From NCBI GenBank assembly GCA_002350855.1, contig DEFM01000015.1:1-64000 (forward strand): 64,000 nucleotides of DNA. The letters are read 5' to 3'. Shown in pieces: positions 40,454 to 48,235 of this stretch; position 1 is the stretch's first letter, and each line of letters starts with the position of its first letter. Source of the DNA: Prevotellaceae bacterium UBA2852. GTDB lineage: Bacteria > Bacteroidota > Bacteroidia > Bacteroidales > Bacteroidaceae. The translations under genes and the position numbers were made by a program. The notes under the pieces are model-generated. The model worked only from the letters and a program-made list of their open reading frames with translations, ran no database searches and was not told where the DNA came from.

Positions 40454-42193
40454 TTACACTCCTAAGTCCTTCAGCACCTGAGTAGCCTTGACGTCTGCTT
40501 TCTCGCAGGTAGCCTTGTAGTCGGCAGCGCTTGGAAGGTCTTCAGGAACTTCGAGGTAGAACTTGATCTTTGGCTCTGTACCTGAAGGACGAACACTTAC
40601 CTTGGTGCCGTTCTCTGTGAAGTACTGAAGCACGTTGCTTGTGTCAGGCATCTGCATCTTGGTCTTGTTGCCCTGAGCGTCAGTCTGCTCAAGCAGTTTG
40701 AAGTCCTTGGAGAGAACTACAGGTGAACCGCCAAGCTGAGTAGGAGGATTCTTGCGGAAGTTCTCCATCATGGCCTTGATCTCGTCTGCTCCAGTCTTAC
40801 CAGGCTTAACTACGTTGATGGCCTTGTTGTATGTGAAGCCGTATTCGTTGTAGATATTCATGAGCAGGTCGTAGAGAGTCATGCCGTTGTCCTTTGCCCA
40901 AGCTGCAATTTCGCAGATAAGACAGATACTTGCTGGGCTGTCCTTGTCGCGTACCTTATCGAATGGGAGGAATCCGAAGCTTTCTTCACCACCGCCGATG
41001 TACTTCTTCACACCTTCGTTTTCGCGGATAAGAGCTGCAATCCATTTGAATCCTGTGTAGCAGTCCTGGAGTTCCACACCGTTCTTGTCGGCAATGCGAC
41101 GGATGAGTTCGGTGGTTACGATGGTCTTTACAAGGAATTCGTTGCCTTTGAGCTGACCGAGCTTCTTCTTGTTGGCAATGATGTACCATGCGAACATCAT
41201 GCAAGTCTGGTTGCCGTTGAGGATTTCCCATTCACCATCGCTGTTGCGGCAAACGATAGCCAGACGGTCGGCGTCAGGGTCACTGGCAATCACGAGGTCG
41301 GCATTGAGCTTGGTTCCGAGCTTCATACCCAGTGTCATAGCCTCAGAGTTCTCTGGGTTTGGAGAAACCACAGTTGGGAAGTTTCCGTCGATAACCATTT
41401 GCTCCGGCACCACGTGGATGTTCTGGAAGCCCCAGCTGCGCAGAGCCTCAGGAATGATTACTCTACCAGTTCCGTGGAGTGGGGTATAGACGATGTTGAG
41501 GTCTTTCTGTCGCAGAATCACATCTTGGTCAACCATTGCTTCCTTCACAGCTGCAAGATAATCCCAGTCCATCTCTCCACCGATAATCTGGATGAGGTCA
41601 GGATTGCCTTCCCACTTCACCTCTTCCATCTTCACTGCATTTACCTCATTAATGATGCCAGTGTCGTGAGGAGCAAGCACCTGTGCACCGTCGTCCCAGT
41701 AAGCCTTGTAGCCGTTGTATTCCTTCGGGTTGTGTGAAGCAGTTACGTTCACACCAGCCACAGCACCGAGCTGACGGATGGCGAACGAAACCTCTGGAGT
41801 AGGACGGAGGCTCTCGAAGAGGAACACCTTGATGCCGTTTGCTGAGAAGATGTTTGCGACAGTCTCGGCAAACATACGTCCGTTGTTACGGCAGTCATGA
41901 CCTACAACCACGCTTTTTCCTCCTTCAGGGAAAGCCTTGTTGATGTAGTTGGCGAAACCCTGTGTGGCAGCGCCCACGATGTACTTGTTCATGCGGTTAG
42001 TTCCTGCGCCCATGATGCCGCGCAGACCGCCTGTTCCGAATTCCAGAGTCTGGTAGAAAGCGTCGATAAGCTGTGATTTGTCTTCAGCCTCGAGCATTGC
42101 CTTTACTTCTTTTTTTGTCTCTGCATCAAACACAGGACTGGTAGCCCAAATCTGAGCTATCTCAGTGCATTTTTTCAAAAGTTCTTGATCCAT
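40454..42193 (-). CDS. Phosphoglucomutase/phosphomannomutase family protein (phospho-sugar mutase)
   Basis: A 579-residue alpha-D-phosphohexomutase. It interconverts hexose 1- and 6-phosphates through a phosphoserine. Motifs in order: TASHNPKEYNGYK (catalytic Ser at about 153), ASDPDADRLAI (Mg-binding loop, about 305), GGGEESFGF (sugar-binding loop, about 400) and RPSGTEPKIKFYL (phosphate-binding loop, about 540). The length matches the long PgcA-type mutases of Bacteroidetes and Firmicutes, which act on glucose phosphate. It should link glucose 6-phosphate to glycogen and nucleotide sugars and hence feed both polysaccharide clusters in this window. It is cytoplasmic and flanked by REP-like elements on both sides. 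Confidence 0.92.
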   Translation of the reverse strand: MDQELLKKCTEIAQIWATSPVFDAETKKEVKAMLEAEDKSQLIDAFYQTLEFGTGGLRGIMGAGTNRMNKYIVGAATQGFANYINKAFPEGGKSVVVGHDCRNNGRMFAETVANIFSANGIKVFLFESLRPTPEVSFAIRQLGAVAGVNVTASHNPKEYNGYKAYWDDGAQVLAPHDTGIINEVNAVKMEEVKWEGNPDLIQIIGGEMDWDYLAAVKEAMVDQDVILRQKDLNIVYTPLHGTGRVIIPEALRSWGFQNIHVVPEQMVIDGNFPTVVSPNPENSEAMTLGMKLGTKLNADLVIASDPDADRLAIVCRNSDGEWEILNGNQTCMMFAWYIIANKKKLGQLKGNEFLVKTIVTTELIRRIADKNGVELQDCYTGFKWIAALIRENEGVKKYIGGGEESFGFLPFDKVRDKDSPASICLICEIAAWAKDNGMTLYDLLMNIYNEYGFTYNKAINVVKPGKTGADEIKAMMENFRKNPPTQLGGSPVVLSKDFKLLEQTDAQGNKTKMQMPDTSNVLQYFTENGTKVSVRPSGTEPKIKFYLEVPEDLPSAADYKATCEKADVKATQVLKDLGV

Positions 42194-42228
42194 AATATGT
42201 TAGTTTTAAGAATTAAGTTCTAAAGTAT

Positions 42229-42269
42229 CTACTCCCCTCCATAACAGGGAGGGGCAAGGGAGTGGGTCT
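42229..42269. repeat. REP-like GC-rich palindrome family, copy 2
   Basis: CCCCTCC (42234-42240) pairs with GGGAGGGG, and the element ends with GTGGGTCT (42262-42269). It lies between the phosphohexomutase start and the dipeptidase stop. Confidence 0.65.
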
Positions 42270-42270
42270 A

Positions 42271-43929
42271 CTACTTCATGAGGAATTTTTCGCCGGTTTC
42301 CTTTGCTACGGCTTCCCAGTAGCGGTCGGGATAGCTCGGACGAATGATTTTACCTCCAAGACCATACTGTGAGCGGACGAATTTGTGATCGGCATCTTCC
42401 TCTTTCAACACCATGTCGTTGTGCTTCACTACGAGGTACTCGAAGAGTTCCTTCCAGTATTTCATCATGCTGTTGGCGCAAGTCTGGCTGTGTTCGGTCA
42501 GAATCTTTACAGCTTCGGCAGGATTGTTGTCGTAGGCGGTCTTAGCTCTCGTCTCCATAGTCATTTGCAGGTTGCTGAAGATATTCTCCGTCTCGTCAAT
42601 CCAGCGACGCAGGTCGGGATACATCTTCTCGTAGTAAGGATAAACAATGTTGCTTACCGTATTGCAGAGCCAGTATGCCGATGCCCAGTTGAAAGTGATT
42701 TCGTCCTGCACACCCTCGATGCGCTGGAAGCACTTGGGAATATCTGTCACACAGCAATAAACAGGCACGTATGCAGTCATGTTGGCATCATCGTTGGTCC
42801 ACCACACCACACCACCTATGGCATTTGGCAAGTAGCTGCGCATCTGTCCCACAAACGAGAAACCTGTCTGCTGAGTTGATGTAGGACGCTCGGTGAAGTA
42901 TTTCTTTCCGTTAGCTGTGAAAGAGAGTGGAGAAGGGCGGTAAGGCATGTTGTAAGGACCGCTGCCCAGGTCGCTCTGCATGTCGAGAGCAGTACCTTCA
43001 TAGTGGTCACGCATATCGTTCTTGATGTCCTGAACACTCACCTTCTGCTTTGGTTTCATGTAGAGGGGCATTTCCATGGTGAGGTCCTCGCCGTTGATGT
43101 AAGGCAGGAATTTGTCCATACCGTCCACGTGCTTGTTGAAGAACGACCATGCACGAGCGTCGCAGTAGCGGATTCCGCTGAAGTCGAGAGGACAGTATGC
43201 GTCGCGGAAAGAGAACTCAGAGTCTTTCTTGCCTGTGAAGAAACCCTTCTCGCGGGCGAACTTCACCACATCCTTGGCATAGATTACATTCTGCTTGTCC
43301 TTCATGTCGAAGCGTGTTATGCGGCTCTGGTTGGCGTGAGCGCAGATGCAGTCGTCGGGAATGCGGATGGCAACCCACACAGCACCCTTGCGGCCAGGAC
43401 CCTTGCCCACCATTTCCATCACCCATGCCTCGTTCTTGTCGGCAATGGTGAAAGTCTCGCCCTCGCTGTAGTAGCCGTATTTCGCCACGAGGTCAGTCAT
43501 AATTGAGATAGCCTCGCGAGCCGATGTACTGCGTTCGAGAGCAATGTATATCAGCGAACCGTAGTCTATTAAGCCATTAGGGTCAGCCAATTCTTCACGT
43601 CCTCCGAAGGTCGTTTCGCAGATACTCACCTGGTGTTCGTTCATCTGTCCCACTACATTGTAGGTAACTGGCGCCTGGGGAATTTCACCAAGATATTTGT
43701 TTGTGTCCCATTCGTATATCTTGCGCATCTCGCCCGGAGCATGCTTGCCGCCCACGTGGCGGTACATATTACCGTACATGCCGTAGCTGTCTGCGTTATA
43801 GCTTACTATCACGCTGCCGTCAGTCGATGCAGCCTTGCCCACAATAAAGTTTGTGCAGGCATTTGAGTGAAGAATGAAGAATGAAGAGTGAAGAATTAGT
43901 GCAAATGCAAAAATGAATAATCGTTTCAT
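42271..43929 (-). CDS. Secreted C69-family dipeptidase
   Basis: A 552-residue peptidase of family C69 (PepD-like, N-terminal nucleophile hydrolase). The catalytic nucleophile is Cys25, directly after the signal peptide, in NACTNFIVGKAASTDGSVIVSYNAD, a canonical C69 start. Other family segments: QVSICETTFGGRE, GLIDYGSLIYIALERSTSAREAI and ANQSRITRFD. It should cleave dipeptides in the periplasm or outside. The hydrophobic core of the signal peptide (LILHSSFFILHS) is encoded by a tandem repeat of the GAAGAGTGAAGAATGA family that is intergenic elsewhere in this window. The next gene downstream is the phosphohexomutase, but a REP-like element separates them. Confidence 0.9.
   Translation of the reverse strand: MKRLFIFAFALILHSSFFILHSNACTNFIVGKAASTDGSVIVSYNADSYGMYGNMYRHVGGKHAPGEMRKIYEWDTNKYLGEIPQAPVTYNVVGQMNEHQVSICETTFGGREELADPNGLIDYGSLIYIALERSTSAREAISIMTDLVAKYGYYSEGETFTIADKNEAWVMEMVGKGPGRKGAVWVAIRIPDDCICAHANQSRITRFDMKDKQNVIYAKDVVKFAREKGFFTGKKDSEFSFRDAYCPLDFSGIRYCDARAWSFFNKHVDGMDKFLPYINGEDLTMEMPLYMKPKQKVSVQDIKNDMRDHYEGTALDMQSDLGSGPYNMPYRPSPLSFTANGKKYFTERPTSTQQTGFSFVGQMRSYLPNAIGGVVWWTNDDANMTAYVPVYCCVTDIPKCFQRIEGVQDEITFNWASAYWLCNTVSNIVYPYYEKMYPDLRRWIDETENIFSNLQMTMETRAKTAYDNNPAEAVKILTEHSQTCANSMMKYWKELFEYLVVKHNDMVLKEEDADHKFVRSQYGLGGKIIRPSYPDRYWEAVAKETGEKFLMK
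43865..43896. repeat. GAAGAGTGAAGAAT-type tandem repeat inside a signal-peptide coding region
   Basis: Alternating GAAGAAT and GAAGAGT units (about 4.5 copies of 7 bases). The same type lies upstream of porU at 61378-61406. On the minus strand the units read ATTCTTCACTCTTC and encode ILHSSFF. Confidence 0.75.
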
Positions 43930-43973
43930 CTGTTATTTGAGTTATATCATCGCGCTGAAGCGCTGGTTTCTTT

Positions 43974-44002
43974 AGGATTTATAAGGATTTATAAGGATTT
44001 TC
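43974..44002. repeat. Ten-base direct repeats (AGGATTTATA)
   Basis: AGGATTTATA occurs at 43974 and 43984 and is followed by AGGATTTTCT at 43994. It lies in the leader of the dipeptidase gene. Adjacent are the small inverted repeats GAGATTTTC/TTCAGATTTT and TTCGCGAAGCGA. Confidence 0.6.
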
Positions 44003-44068
44003 TGAGATTTTCTTCAGATTTTTCGCGAAGCGAGTGAGTTCTTAAGTTCGTAATCCGCAGTAGGTAAC

Positions 44069-44156
44069 TACTCCCCTCCATTACGGGCAATCGCGCGTTC
44101 GCGTTCAAGCGATTGGTGTAGCGAAGCGGAAGGTGCCAGGCAAGGGGGTGGGTCTC
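44069..44156. repeat. REP-like GC-rich palindrome family, copy 3
   Basis: Begins ACTCCCCTCCATTACGGG and ends GGGGGTGGGTCT, like copy 2, but carries an insertion of about 40 bases rich in TTCGCG/AGCG between its arms. It lies at the 3' end of nadC. Confidence 0.65.
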
Positions 44157-44157
44157 C

Positions 44158-45030
44158 TTATATCTTCAGTTTATTTGACCCTGCAGCTTTGAAGCTCATG
44201 TCGAGCCCCTTGACAGAGTGGGTGAGTGCACCGAAGGATATGAAATCCACACCAGCCTTGGCATAGGGAATCATCGTGTCGAAAGTGATGCCGCCCGAGG
44301 ATTCAGTCTCAGCACGTCCGGCTACCAGTTCCACAGCCTTCTTCGTGTCCTCTGGAGTGAAGTTGTCGAACATGATGCGGTCGCAGCCCTCGGCCAGAGC
44401 CTCGTTCAGCTCCTTGAAGTCGCGCACCTCACATTCAATTTTCAGGTCCTTGCCCTTAGCCTTGCAGTAAGCCTTCGCACGGCTTATGGCATTGTGTACG
44501 CCGCCGCAGAAATCGATGTGGTTGTCTTTCAGCAGAATCATGTCGAACAGACCGATGCGGTGGTTCATGCCTCCGCCAATCTTCACAGCCTCCTTCTCCA
44601 GCATACGCATACCTGGAGTCGTCTTGCGTGTGTCCAGCACACGGGTCTTCGTGCCGGCGTCAATAAGTGCCTGCTGGTATTTGTGAGTCATCGTGGCGAT
44701 GCCCGACATACGCTGCAGGATGTTCAGCATCAGGCGCTCCGTCTGCAGCAGGCTCTGTTCCTTTCCCTTCACGCTCATCACAATGTCACCAGGCTTCACA
44801 TGGGCACCGTCCTCGATATACACCTCGACTTCCATAGATGGGTCGAAGCGGTGGAATACCTCCTTGGCTATCTCCACGCCGGCAAAGATACCCTCCTCCT
44901 TGATCAAGAGTTTAGACTCGCCCATAGCGTCCTCGGGGATGCAGCAAAGCGTTGTGTGGTCACCGTCGCCAATGTCTTCGGCGAAAGCCAGGTCAATCAA
45001 CCTGTCGTTTAGTTCTTCAACTGATAGCAT
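44158..45030 (-). CDS. nadC: Nicotinate-nucleotide diphosphorylase (carboxylating)
   Basis: A 290-residue quinolinate phosphoribosyltransferase of NAD de novo synthesis. The start at 45030 (MLSVEELNDRLIDLAFAEDIGDGDHTTLCC) is supported by a -7 box at 45064-45071; the frame is open 21 codons further upstream, but that would place the promoter inside the gene. Signatures: EDIGDGDHTT, TRKTTPGMRMLEKEAVKIGGGMNHRIGLFDMILLKDNH (substrate loop), IECEVRDFKELNEAL, and ESSGGITFDTMIPYAKAGVDFISFGALTHSV. NadA/NadB are not in the window. The C-terminus is followed directly by a REP-like element. Confidence 0.95.
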   Translation of the reverse strand: MLSVEELNDRLIDLAFAEDIGDGDHTTLCCIPEDAMGESKLLIKEEGIFAGVEIAKEVFHRFDPSMEVEVYIEDGAHVKPGDIVMSVKGKEQSLLQTERLMLNILQRMSGIATMTHKYQQALIDAGTKTRVLDTRKTTPGMRMLEKEAVKIGGGMNHRIGLFDMILLKDNHIDFCGGVHNAISRAKAYCKAKGKDLKIECEVRDFKELNEALAEGCDRIMFDNFTPEDTKKAVELVAGRAETESSGGITFDTMIPYAKAGVDFISFGALTHSVKGLDMSFKAAGSNKLKI

Positions 45031-45063
45031 ATCTTGTATCTTATAATTATTTATTACAAATTG

Positions 45064-45071
45064 CAAAATTA
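45064..45071 (-). promoter_or_regulatory. Promoter -7 box (TAATTTTG) of nadC
   Basis: Minus-strand TAATTTTG, 34 bases upstream of the ATG at 45030. It supports that start over an in-frame start further upstream. Confidence 0.65.
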
Positions 45072-45220
45072 CAGAAAATAAGAAAATACGCAAATTCTAA
45101 CAGATATTTATTTCAATAACACCCTAAAAAAGTGTCTTTATTAATAATTCGAGCTATAATAAAACAATGTACTTCGCACTATTATTATTAGTACGAAGCA
45201 CGTTGTGTTTTAAATAAGAT

Positions 45221-45249
45221 AACCCACCCAATTGGGCGGGGTGGGTCTT
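45221..45249. repeat. REP-like palindrome, copy 4, probably the terminator of the HU-like gene
   Basis: ACCCACCC (45222-45229) pairs with GGGGTGGGT (45238-45246), with CCAATTGG at the tip, and an A/T-rich tail on each side. It lies directly after the HU-like gene stop at 45250 on the minus strand. Confidence 0.65.
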
Positions 45250-45681
45250 TTAATCACCTTCTCCAGGTACTGGATCAGGATCGTCGGCACTGGTGAGGAT
45301 GTCAGCACCCAGTTGAGTGAGAGCGACGTCGTTGAGCTTGGTTCGCAAGTCGGTTGTCGGCTTGAAGATGATACGACGACGGTACACCTTCTTCGCTCCA
45401 GCCTCCTCCGCAGTAGCTGCAGCCTTGGCATTGAAAGACACTCGGAAGGTCCCCAGCTCCGGGACCTGGACTGGGTGACCCTTGAGCAGGTAGTTCTCAA
45501 ACTCATTTACCACAGCATGCAGACCGGCAAAGATAGTCGCCTTGTTGATGCCGCTGTTTCGTGCAGCAGCCTCAAGCAACTCGTTGCTTGTGATGCGAAG
45601 GTAATTCACTGGGGTAGTCAGGTAGGCTGACTCCTTCTTGAACGCAATGTTCCTCAGATTGCTCTTGATTACAATTGCCAT
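45250..45681 (-). CDS. HU-like DNA-binding protein of the long Bacteroidetes type
   Basis: A 143-residue protein. The HU/IHF-like core (about 10-115) contains ELLEAAARNSGINKATIFAGLHAVVNEFENYLLKGHPVQVPELGTFRVSF, the HU dimer part, with an Ala-rich insertion and basic KKVYRRRIIFKPTTDLR as the beta-arm region. The C-terminus is acidic with DDPDPVPGEGD. Proteins of this type are common in Bacteroides and Prevotella, often near BT4734-like (VirE N-terminal) genes, which also occur here at 48236. A local chromatin or accessory-element role is inferred. Transcribed on the minus strand, facing away from the accessory locus. Confidence 0.85.
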   Translation of the reverse strand: MAIVIKSNLRNIAFKKESAYLTTPVNYLRITSNELLEAAARNSGINKATIFAGLHAVVNEFENYLLKGHPVQVPELGTFRVSFNAKAAATAEEAGAKKVYRRRIIFKPTTDLRTKLNDVALTQLGADILTSADDPDPVPGEGD

Positions 45682-45719
45682 AATAATTTCTCCTTTCTTC
45701 TCTTTAGATTAATAATATA

Positions 45720-45803
45720 AGACCTACCCCCAACCCCTCCCGAAATGGAGTGGAGAACCCTCCGGATGGTTTTCTCCTCAGAACCGAGAAGTCAGATCGG
45801 GTC
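45720..45803. repeat. REP-like GC-rich palindrome family, copy 5
   Basis: Begins AGACCTACCCCCAACCCC, contains CCCTCCGGATGG and ends ATCGGGTC with T-run. It lies in the leader of the HU-like gene, so it may also act as a terminator for upstream read-through. Confidence 0.6.
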
Positions 45804-46021
45804 TTTTTTTATCACTACAAATATACGAATTTTTTCTTTATTTTCCAAACATTATCACATTTATTTTCAGTGATTTAAGTAATTTATTTCAATCTTTTTC
45901 AGGAGAAAAGCGAGCCTTCATTTTGTCTTAACACAACCGCTCAATTAGTCTTAAGACAACCGAATCTTTGTCTTCGTAGGACGACGCTTTTGTGTTAAGA
46001 GAACGGGATGAGAATGAGCGG

Positions 46022-46048
46022 AAATTGCAAAATTGCATATTGCATTGA
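46022..46048 (+). repeat. TTGCA triad, left direct copy
   Basis: TTGCA begins at 46025, 46033 and 46040 (spacing 8 and 7). The 27 bases match 50982-51008 at 25 of 27 positions in the same orientation. Confidence 0.75.
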
Positions 46049-46173
46049 TAGTCTCCGGAGCTGAAAACAAATAAGAGATTGGATTTTATATCTAATATAT
46101 TATATATCAATTATTTATATTATTTTTAATTCAAAATTAATAACTTTAATAATCTGTCTCACAAAACACGAAC

Positions 46174-46192
46174 GCAATTTGCAACTTTGCAA
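46174..46192 (-). repeat. TTGCA triad, left inverted copy
   Basis: On the minus strand TTGCAAAGTTGCAAATTGC. All 19 bases are identical to 50985-51003, in opposite orientation. Confidence 0.8.
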
Positions 46193-46231
46193 CTTATTGA
46201 ATGTTTTCTTTTTTATCTTAAGAAAAAGTAC

Positions 46232-46239
46232 TATATTTG
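46232..46239 (+). promoter_or_regulatory. Promoter -7 box (TATATTTG)
   Basis: TATATTTG matches TAnnTTTG, 35 bases upstream of the REP-transposase remnant; it may now serve the coiled-coil gene downstream. Confidence 0.5.
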
Positions 46240-46273
46240 TGCTCAGTTAAATTATGCTTAAGGTTGAGTATTG

Positions 46274-46519
46274 ATGGTGTCACACAAGTCATATCGTCCA
46301 CGAAATTCAGGCCACGACTATTATAGTTGCGGAACATACCTGATAACACTCGTTGTTAGCGGTCGCGAACGTCTGCTCTCATATTTCGAAACCAAGCTTG
46401 GTCACGAAAAAGAGCATCTGGCCGGTCGCAGCGCCCTTGTGCTCACACCGCTGGGCGAGGTCGTCCAGAAGGCTTGGCAGCAGAAATATGCACCTTCGAA
46501 GGTGAAGCAAAAATTGTAA
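46274..46519 (+). pseudogene. Truncated REP-associated tyrosine transposase (RAYT, Y1 family)
   Basis: Frame of 81 codons from the ATG at 46274 (MVSHKSYRPRNSGHDYYSCGTYLITLVVSGRERLL). YRPRN...YY-x-C-G-T-Y-(L/F)-(I/V)-T-L-V-V-(x)2-R-x-x-L is the N-terminal pattern of RAYT proteins. LVLTPLGEVVQKAWQ (about 57-71) matches the segment that precedes the HUH motif. The H-x-H metal motif and the catalytic Tyr, which follow in full-length members of about 180-300 residues, are missing, so the protein cannot be an active nuclease. It is a decayed copy, or its end has been replaced by the coiled-coil gene. Confidence 0.75.
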
Positions 46520-46597
46520 GATGAAGTGAGAAGAATACTTCAATGAATGTGTAGCAGAATTATATATAAGTATCAAGAATTATAAAAACACATAATT

Positions 46598-47590
46598 ATG
46601 AACCATCTTGATTTGATAGAAAAAATCAGAAAACTTGATGTACGGAAAGTAGAGAAGATGAGTTTTGACAGCATGGCATTATTGACTGATTACTTCAATG
46701 AATCGTTGGTCAAGAATGTAATATATGTTGGAAAAACGAATGATGAGCAGCTACGGCTAATACGTGTAATCAAGGATGATTACAAACTATGGATGAATCA
46801 AGAAAATCCTTTGTGGGAAACTCTTGGTCCAGGCTATCCTAAATATATGCAAAAATTATTGTTAGATATTGAGATAGGAACGGTTCTAAAAGCAGAAGGA
46901 CCTTTATATCTTATTCCCGCACCTTGTTCTATCCCTGACAATGAAGAAGTGGAAAAGCTCAAAGCTGATAACGCTAATCTGCTTGCTAAAGTTGAGCAGT
47001 TGGAGAAAGAAGTCTCGGAGAATAGGATTACTCAAGAACATTTTAATGCTATATTTGACGGGACAGATGGTGAACAACAGAATACTGCTTTGTTGGGTGA
47101 AGATGAAAAGCAAAAATACACATCACAAATTAAAAAACTTCAAAAACAATTAGCTGAGGCTAAAAAGGAGATTGACGAACTACGAGAAGAAAAACAACAG
47201 TTGCAGAATAAATTAAATGATATAGATGAATTCATAGATAAGACTGTTGATGAAGAAAAGAATCTGAACTTACACCAAAAGATAGTTTTCTTTACTACCG
47301 TTACAAGTGTAATGCTCGATAAACGATACACACATCTTAGCAATTTTGCCAACTTTATTTCTATAATGTGTAATGAAAACAAAAGGGTAATTGGACCTAT
47401 GTTGAGTAGAATGCAAAAAGCAGATGAAGATAAAAATATGAAGGAGACGCTTCATTTAGCCGCTCAGAATGTTAGTGATCTTTTAGCTAAGATATTAAAA
47501 GATTCAACAAGAAACGACCCTCGTCAAGTTATAAACAAAATTAGAACCAATTTATTAGAGAACTATCCATCCCCTGAAGATGATTATTAA
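46598..47590 (+). CDS. Coiled-coil protein of unknown function
   Basis: A 330-residue soluble protein, not recognised. The N-terminal part (1-110) is mixed helix/strand without a clear motif. Residues about 115-225 are a long coiled coil (EKLKADNANLLAKVEQLEKEV; KKLQKQLAEAKKEIDELREEKQQLQNKLND). The C-terminal part (about 235-320) is a compact helical domain beginning HQKIVFFTTVTSVMLDKRYTHLSNFANFISIMCN. No signal peptide or membrane segment. It lies between the RAYT remnant and the replication-type genes, on the same strand, and is followed by its own terminator. It is more AT-rich than the flanking genes, which suggests a separate origin. Confidence 0.7.
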   Translation: MNHLDLIEKIRKLDVRKVEKMSFDSMALLTDYFNESLVKNVIYVGKTNDEQLRLIRVIKDDYKLWMNQENPLWETLGPGYPKYMQKLLLDIEIGTVLKAEGPLYLIPAPCSIPDNEEVEKLKADNANLLAKVEQLEKEVSENRITQEHFNAIFDGTDGEQQNTALLGEDEKQKYTSQIKKLQKQLAEAKKEIDELREEKQQLQNKLNDIDEFIDKTVDEEKNLNLHQKIVFFTTVTSVMLDKRYTHLSNFANFISIMCNENKRVIGPMLSRMQKADEDKNMKETLHLAAQNVSDLLAKILKDSTRNDPRQVINKIRTNLLENYPSPEDDY

Positions 47591-47629
47591 TTGATATTTT
47601 AACATAAATTTAATTTTTGCCATAGAATT

Positions 47630-47652
47630 TTGCTCGCAAATTGCTAGCAAAA
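47630..47652. repeat. Small palindrome downstream of the coiled-coil gene
   Basis: TTTTGCT and AGCAAAA enclose GCAAATTGC, itself a palindrome that resembles the TTGCA repeats at both ends of the locus. Confidence 0.4.
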
Positions 47653-47666
47653 ACATCTTTTCTTTG

Positions 47667-47704
47667 CAGCGTCATTCAAAAAGAGTGGCGCTGTTTCTTT
47701 TTTA
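47667..47704 (+). terminator. Terminator before the DUF3876-like gene
   Basis: CAGCGTCATT (47667-47676) pairs with AGTGGCGCTG (47684-47693) over ten positions, three of them G-T, and a T-rich run follows. It separates the coiled-coil gene from the next three genes. Confidence 0.8.
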
Positions 47705-47728
47705 TGTGTAATTAAAAAAATTAAAGTT

Positions 47729-48226
47729 ATGTCAACAGAAATTTTTCTTTCTCGTCCTAAGTCAAAGCCGGCAGAGACTTTGAAGGGCAAAATGAACAAA
47801 TGGGACAACGGCTATGCCGAATTTATCCCAACAGGTACACGTGAATCAAATCGTAAGATGCTCAAGCAATTAGGCAACAGTAGCTTCTACAAAACGGAAG
47901 GTACGAAGGAAAGCTCCTTCAGCCTGCACTTGAATGTGGACGGACGAAGCGAAGACCCTGTTTCGGAAATGTACGCGCAGTTTAAGCAGCTGACTGCCGA
48001 CCAGCAGAAGCAGAAACCTCAGCTACAGGAAGAGGCTGATGGTCGTATGCTCCTCGACGACGGCAGAACTCAGATTTGGCTCGACTTCGCAAAAGGGGAG
48101 CTGGACATCCTCACTCGCCTGGAATGCTCTCCACAGATTGAACGTCAGTTGCTTCAGGCGCAAGCCACTATGAACGTAGCCCTTGGACGTCACCGCCAGG
48201 AAATCATTAACTTAACTAAAAATTAA
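47729..48226 (+). CDS. DUF3876-like protein
   Basis: A 165-residue soluble protein. From memory it resembles the DUF3876 family of Bacteroides mobile elements; this identification is tentative. The N-terminal half contains FLSRPKSKPAETLKGKMNKWDNGYAEFIPTGTRES. The C-terminal half is helical (LLDDGRTQIWLDFAKGELDILTRLECSPQIERQLLQAQATMNVALGRHRQEI). No catalytic motif is seen. It is the first gene of a three-gene operon with the primase-like and helicase-like genes (9 bases before the next). A regulatory or replication-accessory role would fit that context. Confidence 0.65.
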   Translation: MSTEIFLSRPKSKPAETLKGKMNKWDNGYAEFIPTGTRESNRKMLKQLGNSSFYKTEGTKESSFSLHLNVDGRSEDPVSEMYAQFKQLTADQQKQKPQLQEEADGRMLLDDGRTQIWLDFAKGELDILTRLECSPQIERQLLQAQATMNVALGRHRQEIINLTKN

Positions 48227-48235
48227 TAATGTCTT

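Larger units (their letters stand above)
45804..46270. other. Origin-like intergenic region with several repeat types
   Basis: About 470 bases with no gene. They contain: two direct copies of GTCTTAA-(C/G)-ACAACCG (45925-45939, 45948-45962; 14 of 15 identical); an inverted partner TTGTGTTAAGA (45990-46000); CCGCTCA/TGAGCGG (45937-45943, 46015-46021); two TTGCA triads in opposite orientation (46022-46048 and 46174-46192); and a very AT-rich segment between the triads (46080-46160). Such a mix of iteron-like repeats and an AT-rich stretch is usual for replication origins; function is inferred. Confidence 0.5.

Noticed and set aside
42385..43506. Two long plus-strand frames (164 and 167 codons)
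   Set aside because: Antisense to the C69 dipeptidase gene; His/Val-rich translation typical for shadow frames.
44218..45012. Open frame of 264 codons on the plus strand
   Set aside because: Antisense to nadC, which has all catalytic motifs.
46598..47590. Toxin, nuclease or defence gene
   Set aside because: The coiled-coil protein shows no catalytic motif, so no defence function is claimed.
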